From contig CALAZQ010000612.1 in NCBI GenBank assembly GCA_937926325.1, positions 1 to 15,238 on the forward strand: DNA of 15,238 bases, given 5' to 3'. How positions within the stretch are numbered: the stretch's first letter is position 1; every line of letters begins with the position of its first letter. Both the position numbers and the translations under genes were made by a program. This stretch comes from an uncultured Planctomycetaceae bacterium (lineage in GTDB: Bacteria; Planctomycetota; Planctomycetia; Pirellulales; UBA1268). Positions 5,853 to 13,260 of the stretch are shown here, in pieces. The notes under the pieces were generated by a model. That model was not told the DNA's origin, ran no database searches, and worked only from the letters and a program-made list of their open reading frames with translations.

Positions 5853-8546
5853 ATGAGTATTCGCGTCACCTTCCCCAAGGCCGGGCACATTAAGGTGCAT
5901 GGGCCGATCTTCGCGGATGCTTCCAGTGAGGAGTGCCGCCGGTTCATCGAGCGGGTGTTTGAAGCAGAGGAGGTCGAGCATGTCACGCTCGCCGGGGGTG
6001 AGGAGCCGGGGGCGGTGCTGCGGTTTGCCACTCAGAAGACGACGGCGGCTCGGCTGCTGGCCAAGCTGTCGGAACGACTGGCCAGGTCGGCGGCCGAAAA
6101 CGGGGCCGCCGATGAGCCGGCGGCAGGCCGACCGGCTGTGACCCCGACAGCTGCCTGGGGCCAGAGTGGGCGTGGTGAAGTGCAGCTGCAGCGGCATGAC
6201 CGCCACGTTTCCAGCTGGTGCGTTGTGCGGGAACGATTTGGCTATGTCAAACTCCGTCACCCGTCCCTGCACCGTCGCAGTGAGGTCGCCCAGGCGGTCG
6301 AGCGGGAGCTGATGAGTGTGCTGGGCATCGAGAAGTATGCCACCAACACGCTGCTTTCGACCCTGGCGGTTGACTACGACCCACGGCATCTTTCCCGGCA
6401 GCAGGTCGTTGAGATCCTCGACAGCGTGCTGGCGGGCACGACGGTGCCGAAGAAGCTCGACAAGCTCGATCTGTCACTCGCGCTCTGTACGGTCAGCCTG
6501 CCGCTGGCGGCGGCCGCCCAGTTCGCCTTTCCGCCCCTGCTGCCGGTGGCGGCGGTGCTGTTTGCCTACACCTCGATTCCGACCTTCCAGGGCGCCTATG
6601 AACTGGCGGTGAAAGAGAAGCGGATCGGCTGCGACACGCTCGACGCATTGGTCGTGGTCGGCTGCCTGGCGACGCTGCAGATCTTTCCCGGGTCTGTCCT
6701 CTGCTGGTGTCTGGCCCTCGGCCGGACGCTGGTGCAGCGAACCGAGGACCGCTCGAAGAAGATGCTGCTCAACGTCTTCGGCAAGCAGCCGCGGTTTGTC
6801 TGGGTGGTTCAGGATGGCGTTGAGATCCAGGTGCCGATGCAGGATCTCAAGCAGGGCGACGTCATCGTGGTCAACACCGGTGATGTGATGCCGGTCGATG
6901 GCGTGGTTTCTGAAGGCTACGCGATGATCGACCAGCATGCCCTCACCGGTGAAAGCACCCCCGCCGAAAAAGGGCCGGGGGATCGGGTCTTTGCCTCGAC
7001 GGTGCTGGTGGCCGGCAAGGTGTTTGTGGCGGTCGAATGCAGCGGCACCGAGACCGCCAGCGCGAAGATCGGCAAGATTCTCGCCGATACTGCCGGCTAC
7101 AAGCTGTCGCGGCAGCATGCCGGTGAGCGGCTGGCTGACCGGGCGGCGGGGCCGATGATCGGGCTGGGGGCACTGGGTTATGCCACGCTCGGCCCGGCCG
7201 GGGCAGTTGCCATTGTCAACTGCGACCTCGGTACGGGTATTCGCATGGCCGCCCCGCTGGCAATGCTCAGTTCGCTCTCGCTCTGTGCCAGCAAGGGCAT
7301 CCTGATCAAGGACGGCCGGGCCCTCGATCTGATGAACGAGGTGGACACGGTGCTGTTCGACAAGACCGGCACGCTGACCCGGGAGCGGCCCGAAGTCGGC
7401 ACCATCCATGCCTGCAATGGCTGGGATGAGGAGTCGATTCTGCGGTACACCGCCGCCGCCGAGCAGAAGTTCCACCATCCGATCGCGCTGGCGATTCTGC
7501 ATGCTGCGGAGGAACGTGGTCTCGAGCTGCCGCCGGTGGAAGACAGCGAACTGAAGGTCGGCTTCGGTATCACCGTGCAACTCGATGGCCATTCGGTCCG
7601 GGTTGGCAGCCGCCGGTTCATCGAGCAGGAGGGCCTGCCGATTACTGCCGATGTGGCCGCCGCCCTCGAGCAGGCCCATGCCCTGGGCAACACGATGGTG
7701 CTGGTGGCGATCGATGACGCGCTCGGCGGAGCAATCGAACTGCAGGCCGCGATTCGGCCCGAGGTCACGGCGATCGTCAAGGGGCTGCGGGACCGGGGCA
7801 TCAAGCATCTGGCGATCATCTCCGGTGACCACGAGGCGCCGACCAGGCGGCTGGCCGAGCAGCTTGGGATGGACCGCTACTTTGCCCAGGTGCTGCCGGC
7901 CGACAAGGCTGACTATGTGGCCAAACTGCAGGCAGAGGGCAAGAAGGTCTGCTTTGTTGGCGACGGCATCAACGACTCGATCGCGTTGAAGAAGGCGAAT
8001 GTTTCGATCTCGCTGCGGGGAGCCTCGACCATCGCCACCGACACGGCCCACATCGTCTTCCTCGACGAGGGCCTGGCCCACCTCTGTGAGCTCCGCGACA
8101 TCGCGCAGAACCTGCACCGCAATGTGAAGCGGAGCTGGAACATGATCGTGATTCCCAACATCATCTGCGTGGCAGGCGTGTTCACGGCGGGGTTCGGTAT
8201 TTGGGCGAGCGTTGTGTTCAACAACATCACGGCTGTCGCCGCCCTGGCCAACGGCCTCTGGCCGATGCGGCAGGTGGCCGCCAATGAGAAAAAGCGGCGG
8301 CAGGCGTTGGCGGCAGCCGGCCTCGGGGAAGAGCACCAGCAGCCCGCCGCAGCCGGGGTCGACGCTGCGTCCGGCGCCGCTTCGGCCGCTGGTCGGAACA
8401 ACCGCCGGGCCGCAACTGAGCAGCCCAACGGGCAGGCGGAGAATGGCTACGTGGCCAACGGCCATCCAGCCAGCGGCTTGCGGGCCGATGGAAATGGCGT
8501 CGCCCACCGGCAGGTGAGCCTTGAGTCGACCGGTGTGGGACGTTGA
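5853..8546 (+). CDS. P1B-like P-type ATPase with intact catalysis but no CPx transport motif
   Basis: This 897-residue integral membrane ATPase has two N-terminal HMA-like domains without CxxC (about 1-75 and 110-200). Transmembrane helices follow at about 207-226, 228-250, 263-282 and 283-300. The actuator domain carries TGES at 365-368, and two more helices lie at about 433-480. The phosphorylation motif DKTGT has D503 as acceptor, the nucleotide-domain HP is in KFHHPIA, and the hinge motif GDGIND is at 703-708. Two final helices span about 764-808. All catalytic elements are present, so it should hydrolyse ATP. In the ion-binding helix, where CPC or CPx is normal, the sequence is NCDLGTGIRMAAPLA (456-470), so the usual soft-metal ligand set is missing and the substrate is unknown. 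A low-complexity Ala/Gly/Asn tail occupies about 820-897. No Shine-Dalgarno site precedes the ATG. The degenerate paralogue follows 104 bases later. Confidence 0.93.
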   Translation: MSIRVTFPKAGHIKVHGPIFADASSEECRRFIERVFEAEEVEHVTLAGGEEPGAVLRFATQKTTAARLLAKLSERLARSAAENGAADEPAAGRPAVTPTAAWGQSGRGEVQLQRHDRHVSSWCVVRERFGYVKLRHPSLHRRSEVAQAVERELMSVLGIEKYATNTLLSTLAVDYDPRHLSRQQVVEILDSVLAGTTVPKKLDKLDLSLALCTVSLPLAAAAQFAFPPLLPVAAVLFAYTSIPTFQGAYELAVKEKRIGCDTLDALVVVGCLATLQIFPGSVLCWCLALGRTLVQRTEDRSKKMLLNVFGKQPRFVWVVQDGVEIQVPMQDLKQGDVIVVNTGDVMPVDGVVSEGYAMIDQHALTGESTPAEKGPGDRVFASTVLVAGKVFVAVECSGTETASAKIGKILADTAGYKLSRQHAGERLADRAAGPMIGLGALGYATLGPAGAVAIVNCDLGTGIRMAAPLAMLSSLSLCASKGILIKDGRALDLMNEVDTVLFDKTGTLTRERPEVGTIHACNGWDEESILRYTAAAEQKFHHPIALAILHAAEERGLELPPVEDSELKVGFGITVQLDGHSVRVGSRRFIEQEGLPITADVAAALEQAHALGNTMVLVAIDDALGGAIELQAAIRPEVTAIVKGLRDRGIKHLAIISGDHEAPTRRLAEQLGMDRYFAQVLPADKADYVAKLQAEGKKVCFVGDGINDSIALKKANVSISLRGASTIATDTAHIVFLDEGLAHLCELRDIAQNLHRNVKRSWNMIVIPNIICVAGVFTAGFGIWASVVFNNITAVAALANGLWPMRQVAANEKKRRQALAAAGLGEEHQQPAAAGVDAASGAASAAGRNNRRAATEQPNGQAENGYVANGHPASGLRADGNGVAHRQVSLESTGVGR

Positions 8547-8650
8547 CCAGCCGCGGGAGACCGTCGGCCGGTGAGGAGCGAGCCGGTTCAATGAGTCAGG
8601 TTGCCGGCCTTCCTGACGTTGTGTGAGCCGAGGCTGAGGAACGCGAAGCG

Positions 8651-11185
8651 ATGCCGGTACGTTCGAAAACACCGCTCGCGGCCCCCCCCGTTCCCTTAGC
8701 GGTGCGAGTTGATGCCCGTCGCCGGCTCGTGCAGGTGCAGTCCCCTGCCCTGCGGCGGGGCCAGGCCGGGTCGCGACTGCAGTTCCTGGCGCGGGCGTTT
8801 ACCTGCCCATTCGTGCAGCAGGTCAGCATCGATGCCCGGGCGGGGACGGCGACCATCAGCCTGATGCCGACGGCTGGGCCGCTGACGACCGCGGTTGCCG
8901 ACCTTGCGCGGGCAATCCGCGGCGAGGCTGACGGGCCGGCCCTCGCGGTGCCTCGTGACTGCATCGACCGGGCCCACGTCACGGTCGAACGGCTTGGCGG
9001 CCGGCTGGTGACCTGGCGGGTCGGTTCCGATCGGCCGGATGTGCTGCGGCTGCGGCATCCACGGCTGCGGCGGGATCGAGTGCTGGCCCGTCGCCTCGAG
9101 CGGATGCTGCTGGCAATCCCGGGAGTCAAGGACGTGCAGCTGACGAGTTGGACCGCCGATCTGGTGGTTCGGTTTGATCAGCAGCGGCTTGATACCGAGA
9201 CGTTGCTGACGGTGCTGCAGCACGCGGTTGATGAGCAGGCGGGAACCCCACTCGGGGCTTCACCGCTGGAGATGGCGAACACATCGGCCACGCTGGGAGT
9301 TGCCGCTCTGGCCGACTTTGTGGTGCCGGCCTTGGCTCCGGTGAGTGCCTGCCTGCTCGTCGGCAACAATCTGCGGACTTTTGCCGCGGTCGGGGGTGAC
9401 ATCCGGCGGCGCCGCATCGGCATGCCGACGCTCGCCACCGCGATCATTCTCGGCACGCTGGCGACGGGGCAGTTCCTCGCCTCGGGCATCATGGCCTGGT
9501 CGTACGACTTCTGGAAGCGGCGGCACCGGCGGGACATCGAGGCGGAGCGGCGGCTGCTGCTCGACGATGCGATTCCGCTGCCGACCTGTTCGCGGCTCAG
9601 CCATGCCGACGACGGGGAGCGGGTACGGCCGCTGGAGTCTTTTGCGGTTGGCGACCGGCTGACGCTGACGACCTGGGAGGTCGTCCCAGTCGATGGAGTG
9701 GTGGCCGCTGGCGGCGGTGTCATTGATGAGCGCTGTGTCAGTGGGGTTGCCGGGGGGCGGGTGGTCGGGGTCGGCGACCGGCTCTTTGCCGGCACCATGC
9801 TGATCGGTGGCGACATCGAACTTGAAGCCACTGCTGCCGCCGCCGACTCGCGAATCAGCCGAATTGCCAGCGTACTCGGTGAGGCGACGCTGCACCGACC
9901 TGGCCGCATGGCCCCGACCGCCCAGGCTGAACGGTTCGCCGAGGAGATGGCTGGGCCAGCCCTGGCCACCGCCGGCCTGGGGCTGCTGGCGGGTGATGTC
10001 GCCACTGCGGTGGCGATCATGCGGCCCGATTACGCCAATGGTGAGGCGGTGGCGGTCTCGTTCGAGGACCTCGACGCCGTGGCGAGTGGACTCGCTGCCG
10101 GCTTCCTGATCAGTTCGGCCGCGGCGGTGGACGCCCTGGCAGCCGCTGACACCCTGGTCGTCGTGGAGCACGAAGCCCTCACCGCCCGCGGCGTCGATCT
10201 TGTTGGCGTCGAGACGTCACTCCGGGACGAACGGGAGGCGGTCCGCTGGGCTGCGAGTCTGGCCCGGCATCTTGCCTGCGAGCGGCGGACAGCACTTCTT
10301 GAGGCGGCACGAATCCGCCAGTGCATCCTTGTCGATCCCCCGGTCGAGTCCTTCGGCGATGGAGCAGGCCTGGCAATCGCCTGCCGGCACGGGGGAAGAA
10401 GCTTCGTGCTGCGGGAGGCAGAACCGCCGGCAGGGGGCACGGTGCGGTCCCTGACGCTTGAGATCGACCGGGTTCCCGTGGCCCGGTTTACCTTTCGCGA
10501 ATCACCGCAGCGGCGGTGTCGGCTGGTCGAGCAACTCCGCGAGCTCAAGCCGATGCGAACCATCCTCCACCTAGCCGGCCTCCCCGGAAGCCTGGATGGA
10601 GCAAGCGGGCGGTTTGCAGACCTCGGATTCGATGAAATCCGCTGTGGAGACGATGCGGAGGCAGTTGCCGCGACGGTGCGGGCGATTCATCAGACCGGAC
10701 GGCGGGTCGCAGTCGCTGGACCGACCGCTGCGATTGCTGCGGCGGCAAAAATTGCCGATGTTGCAATCGACCTCGGGCAGGACGGGGAGCCCACGGCCCC
10801 GCCGGCAGCCCTGGGGATCGTCGCGCTCTCTGGTCGGCTCGACACGCTGCCTACGCTGGTGGCGGCCGCTGGCGACCGCAAGGCCCGACTGGTCATGGCC
10901 CGGCGGTTGAGTGTGCTGCCGAACCTGGCCTGCGTGTTCGGGGCGTTTTTTCTCGGTTTCACCAGTTTGATCGCGGCGGTCGTGACGAATGTGGGAACCG
11001 TCAGTATTTACAATCGGTCCACCAGACGGCTCCATGCCAACCGCCGGCAGCACTGGCTCACGCATCGCCCGACCCTGCCTGTCCGGCTGCGGTCGATGCA
11101 GTCGGCCGGCGCCGGCCTCACCGATGAAAAGGCATCTGCCGGGGGCGGCCACCGACCTGCCGCCGTGAAGGATGTGAGCAGTTGA
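8651..11185 (+). CDS. Catalytically dead P-type ATPase homologue (pseudo-ATPase)
   Basis: This is an 844-residue full-length homologue of the upstream ATPase. It has two N-terminal HMA-like domains (both proteins share an LRHPxL-R segment), helices in matching positions, and a closing helix pair (LPNLACVFGAFFLGFTSLIAA). Every catalytic motif is gone. TGES is replaced by SGVA (364-367). DKTGTLT is replaced by VEHEALT, with the phosphorylated Asp becoming V505. The HP of the nucleotide domain becomes CE, and GDGIND becomes AGPTAA (689-694). The ion-site helix reads RPDYANGEAVAVSF. From the Asp of this helix to the phosphorylation site the two proteins align over 51 residues without a gap. There are no stops or frameshifts across 2.5 kb, so the frame is maintained. 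It is probably a non-hydrolytic partner of the active ATPase. GAGGA (8636-8640, spacing 10) precedes the start. The stop overlaps the next ATG by one base. Confidence 0.9.
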   Translation: MPVRSKTPLAAPPVPLAVRVDARRRLVQVQSPALRRGQAGSRLQFLARAFTCPFVQQVSIDARAGTATISLMPTAGPLTTAVADLARAIRGEADGPALAVPRDCIDRAHVTVERLGGRLVTWRVGSDRPDVLRLRHPRLRRDRVLARRLERMLLAIPGVKDVQLTSWTADLVVRFDQQRLDTETLLTVLQHAVDEQAGTPLGASPLEMANTSATLGVAALADFVVPALAPVSACLLVGNNLRTFAAVGGDIRRRRIGMPTLATAIILGTLATGQFLASGIMAWSYDFWKRRHRRDIEAERRLLLDDAIPLPTCSRLSHADDGERVRPLESFAVGDRLTLTTWEVVPVDGVVAAGGGVIDERCVSGVAGGRVVGVGDRLFAGTMLIGGDIELEATAAAADSRISRIASVLGEATLHRPGRMAPTAQAERFAEEMAGPALATAGLGLLAGDVATAVAIMRPDYANGEAVAVSFEDLDAVASGLAAGFLISSAAAVDALAAADTLVVVEHEALTARGVDLVGVETSLRDEREAVRWAASLARHLACERRTALLEAARIRQCILVDPPVESFGDGAGLAIACRHGGRSFVLREAEPPAGGTVRSLTLEIDRVPVARFTFRESPQRRCRLVEQLRELKPMRTILHLAGLPGSLDGASGRFADLGFDEIRCGDDAEAVAATVRAIHQTGRRVAVAGPTAAIAAAAKIADVAIDLGQDGEPTAPPAALGIVALSGRLDTLPTLVAAAGDRKARLVMARRLSVLPNLACVFGAFFLGFTSLIAAVVTNVGTVSIYNRSTRRLHANRRQHWLTHRPTLPVRLRSMQSAGAGLTDEKASAGGGHRPAAVKDVSS

Positions 11186-11613
11186 TGAGAATTGCCCCCT
11201 GCCTTGATGCGGTCGAGAGAACCGCGGACTACACTCCCCAGCAAGAATGCGGTGGTGAACCAACCGCTACCGAGTACTTCCAAACGACCGGCCGCCCGCC
11301 GTCGCCTGCCGAGGCCGAAGTGGCTGCAGTGCAACCGCAACCTGAGGAGATTGAAGCCCGTCTGGCCGCCTTGCCCAAGGAGGTGGGTGTCCTGCTGGTG
11401 ACCATTGGGACGATGGGCGTCGTCCTGCCCGGCATCGTTGGCACCCCGGCCCTGTTGGCGGGCGGGCTGATGCTCTGGCCGCGGGGCTTCCGGGCGGTCA
11501 ACGGCTGGTTGCAACGCAAGTGCCCGAAGATTCATGGCCACGGCGCGGCCCAACTGATCCGCTACCTCGATGACCTCGAACGCAGGTATCCAACTTCAAC
11601 CCCCGGGGGATGA
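11185..11613 (+). CDS. Small PGPGW-like two-helix membrane protein
   Basis: The product has 142 residues. A polar, Pro/Glu-rich N-terminal half (1-58) precedes a hydrophobic hairpin at about 67-99. That hairpin has the turn LPGIVG (81-86) and ends in LMLWPRGF, recalling PF09656-type putative transmembrane proteins with a PGPGW turn, although the exact motif is altered. The C-terminus (about 105-136) is basic and helical (GWLQRKCPKIHGHG, then LIRYLDDLERRYP). The ATG at 11185 overlaps the TGA of the pseudo-ATPase by one base. The stop overlaps the ATG of the EcsC gene in an ATGA arrangement, so all three are probably translated in fixed proportion. The alternative TTG at 11182 is less likely. 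The function is unknown. Confidence 0.8.
   Translation: MRIAPCLDAVERTADYTPQQECGGEPTATEYFQTTGRPPSPAEAEVAAVQPQPEEIEARLAALPKEVGVLLVTIGTMGVVLPGIVGTPALLAGGLMLWPRGFRAVNGWLQRKCPKIHGHGAAQLIRYLDDLERRYPTSTPGG
11605..11609 (+). promoter_or_regulatory. Shine-Dalgarno-like G run before three tandem ATG codons
   Basis: GGGGG directly abuts three consecutive ATG codons (11610, 11613, 11616). Its distance suits the third ATG (spacing 6) better than the first (spacing 0). The true start of the EcsC protein may therefore be 11616 (MTEQPLP). Confidence 0.4.
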
Positions 11614-12698
11614 TGATGACTGAACAGCCGCTTCCTCTCGATTCAGCCAATGGTCAAGCTGCCGGCACGGCTACGAGCCGGCCAGCCCTCTCGCCCTACG
11701 AGGCGGCCCGTGTCCGTGAGATCGCTGCCTGGAAAAGCACCCGTGTCAGCCGGCTTGCCGAGGTGATCGACACGCTGACCACACCGGTCACCTGGGCGGT
11801 GGGCCACTTCATTCCTCGGCAAGCGGTCACCAAGGTGGTAACGTCGATGGAGTGGGTGGCGCATCGGTCTGATCCACTGAAGGAAGTGCTGAAAGCGGCC
11901 GGCGTTGCCAGCCTGGGTGAACTCCGGGAGGGGCGGCTGGAAGAGTGCGATGCCCTGGCCTCGATATTCACCGCGCGGGCCGAACGGTTTGCGGTTGTCG
12001 AATCGGCGGCCACCGGGTTTGGTGGGCCGCTGTTTCACGTGCCGGCCCAGTTGATCGCCGCGCTGCGGTCGATCACCCGGATCGGCCACTGCTACGGCTA
12101 CGAACTGGACGACTCCCTCGGCCATGCGTTGGTGCTCGACATTCTTGAGATCGCCACGCTCGACTCGTTTGAGGAGCGGCAGCGGCTGATTGAGCGGCTG
12201 CATGCCGCGATCGACCGGAAGGAGGAGGCGTTGCCGGGTGGTGAGGACCTGCTGCACCGCACCAGCCGTAACCTGATTGCCGAGGAGGCGGTTGACCTGA
12301 TCCCGGTGGTCGGCACGGCGGTCTCGTTCCTGTTTGACAGCCAATTCATGCACGGCGTCGATGAGGCTGCAAGGCGAATCTTCCAGGAGCGTTGGCTGCG
12401 CGATCATGGCCTCGTTGAAGAAATTCCGCCGGCCCCGGTTGAGACCAGGCGAAGCAGCCTCGAGGAGTTTGGCCTGGCCCTCGGCCAGGGACTTTATTGC
12501 ATCGGTGCCGTGACCGGTTTTACGATCAGTTTCCCGTGCCGGCTCGTCCAGCATGCAGTCGGCAGGACCAGCAATCCCGTCAGTCAGGGTGCTCGCGACG
12601 GCACTGACCGGGCTGTGAATGACGCGCGGGAATTCCTCGCCGGAGTGAAGAGTTCGTATGAAGAGCAGGCGGTGGCGGTGGAGCCACAGCCGGTCTAG
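11610..12698 (+). CDS. EcsC-family protein with a C-terminal membrane module shared with small proteins A and C
   Basis: The product has 362 residues, or 360 if the third tandem ATG is used. Residues of about 40-270 resemble the EcsC family (PF12787). They include a glycine-rich hydrophobic core (ATGFGGPLFHVPAQLIAALRSI), the GHCYGYELDDS segment, and a second hydrophobic stretch (VDLIPVVGTAVSFLFDSQF). EcsC proteins are poorly understood and were named after the Bacillus ecs ABC-transporter locus. After a Pro-rich linker, residues of about 289-335 (LGQGLYCIGAVTGFTISFP, then NPVSQGARDGTDRA) repeat the membrane module of the small proteins at 4996-5352 and 12844-13191. The gene overlaps the upstream one by ATGA. 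The fused module suggests that EcsC and the small proteins dock in the same complex. That is an inference. Confidence 0.85.
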   Translation: MMMTEQPLPLDSANGQAAGTATSRPALSPYEAARVREIAAWKSTRVSRLAEVIDTLTTPVTWAVGHFIPRQAVTKVVTSMEWVAHRSDPLKEVLKAAGVASLGELREGRLEECDALASIFTARAERFAVVESAATGFGGPLFHVPAQLIAALRSITRIGHCYGYELDDSLGHALVLDILEIATLDSFEERQRLIERLHAAIDRKEEALPGGEDLLHRTSRNLIAEEAVDLIPVVGTAVSFLFDSQFMHGVDEAARRIFQERWLRDHGLVEEIPPAPVETRRSSLEEFGLALGQGLYCIGAVTGFTISFPCRLVQHAVGRTSNPVSQGARDGTDRAVNDAREFLAGVKSSYEEQAVAVEPQPV

Positions 12699-12728
12699 CA
12701 GGCCGTGAAAAGAGGCGATTGATGGCCC

Positions 12729-12764
12729 TTTCATCACGGATGAGAACGCCCCAAGCGATCCGGG
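12729..12764 (+). repeat. Degraded copy of the right-flank repeat inside the membrane block
   Basis: TTTCATCACG (12729-12738) and CGCCCCAAGCGATCCGGG (12747-12764) recur in the same order at 15154-15183, as TTTCATCACG then CGCCCCAAGCGAATCGGGG. The spacing differs by 6 bases. The copy lies in the 145-base gap between the EcsC gene and small protein C, the only sizeable gap near the end of the block. Confidence 0.55.
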
Positions 12765-12831
12765 AGAGAGCCAAAAACACCGCCAGGATTTGCATCACGC
12801 TGGTGAGGCAACTATTGTTGAACACGAACCC

Positions 12832-12836
12832 GGAGA
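12832..12836 (+). promoter_or_regulatory. Ribosome-binding site fixing the start at 12844
   Basis: GGAGA ends 7 bases before the ATG at 12844. This favours that start over the in-frame TTG at 12790, which lies in non-conserved sequence close to the repeat relic. Confidence 0.55.
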
Positions 12837-12843
12837 ATCAGGC

Positions 12844-13191
12844 ATGACGAACCCAGAAACAGCACAAGAATCAGTCGCCGGCGACCCTCTCTCGGCGGTG
12901 GCCGATGCGATGCAGCAGGCCGCCTCGAGCGTTCAGGAGGGGGCGACAGCCGCGCGGGATGCCGCAGAGAAGGCGTTGCCGTCGGTTGGACTTTTCGCCA
13001 ATCGGTTTCTCTACACCACCTGCTACGCCGTTTCCTACGGCGTCGTCTTCCCGATGGCTCTCGTGGCCTTCTCGGTGCCGCAGAATAATCCTCTGGTCCA
13101 TGGCATGATCGACGGCTCGCGGGCGGCCCGGAGCAAGGTCGATGAGATTCTTGGCGGCGGCGGTCAGCCGGCCGGCGAGGAGTCGGCCTGA
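12844..13191 (+). CDS. Small one-helix membrane protein C, paralogue of the 4996-5352 protein
   Basis: The product has 115 residues. An N-terminal acidic and polar part leads into an amphipathic helix (TAARDAAEKALP, about 35-46). One membrane segment follows at about 54-78 (FLYTTCYAVSYGVVFPMALVA), then QNNPLVHGMIDGSRAA (80-95) and a short Gly/Glu tail. It aligns gaplessly with the protein at 4996-5352 over the segment from the membrane helix to DGSRAA. The two copies bracket the ATPase genes. The function is not known. Position and duplication suggest an accessory subunit of the ATPase assembly. The 145-base upstream gap means it may have its own promoter. Confidence 0.8.
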   Translation: MTNPETAQESVAGDPLSAVADAMQQAASSVQEGATAARDAAEKALPSVGLFANRFLYTTCYAVSYGVVFPMALVAFSVPQNNPLVHGMIDGSRAARSKVDEILGGGGQPAGEESA

Positions 13192-13260
13192 GGCGTCGGT
13201 TGGTGGCCCGGCTCGTGTGACCGGTGGAATGATCCGCAGTGAGCGGTGGCCTGCCGGCTT

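Noticed and set aside
8595..8617. GTCAGG...CCTGAC hairpin between the two ATPase genes as a terminator
   Set aside because: The stem is only 6 pairs with an 11-base loop and no T-run follows. The pseudo-ATPase lies immediately downstream on the same strand.
6474..8672. Minus-strand open frame of 732 codons
   Set aside because: It lies opposite the active ATPase, whose motifs are unambiguous. The antisense translation has no recognisable domain.
8651..11185. Calling the second ATPase a plain metal exporter
   Set aside because: Without the phosphorylation Asp, the TGES glutamate and GDGIND it cannot follow the P-type cycle, so an automatic cation-transporter label would mislead.
11643..12737. 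Minus-strand open frame of 364 codons
   Set aside because: It is a shadow of the EcsC gene, and the sense frame has coherent hydrophobic segments and family motifs.
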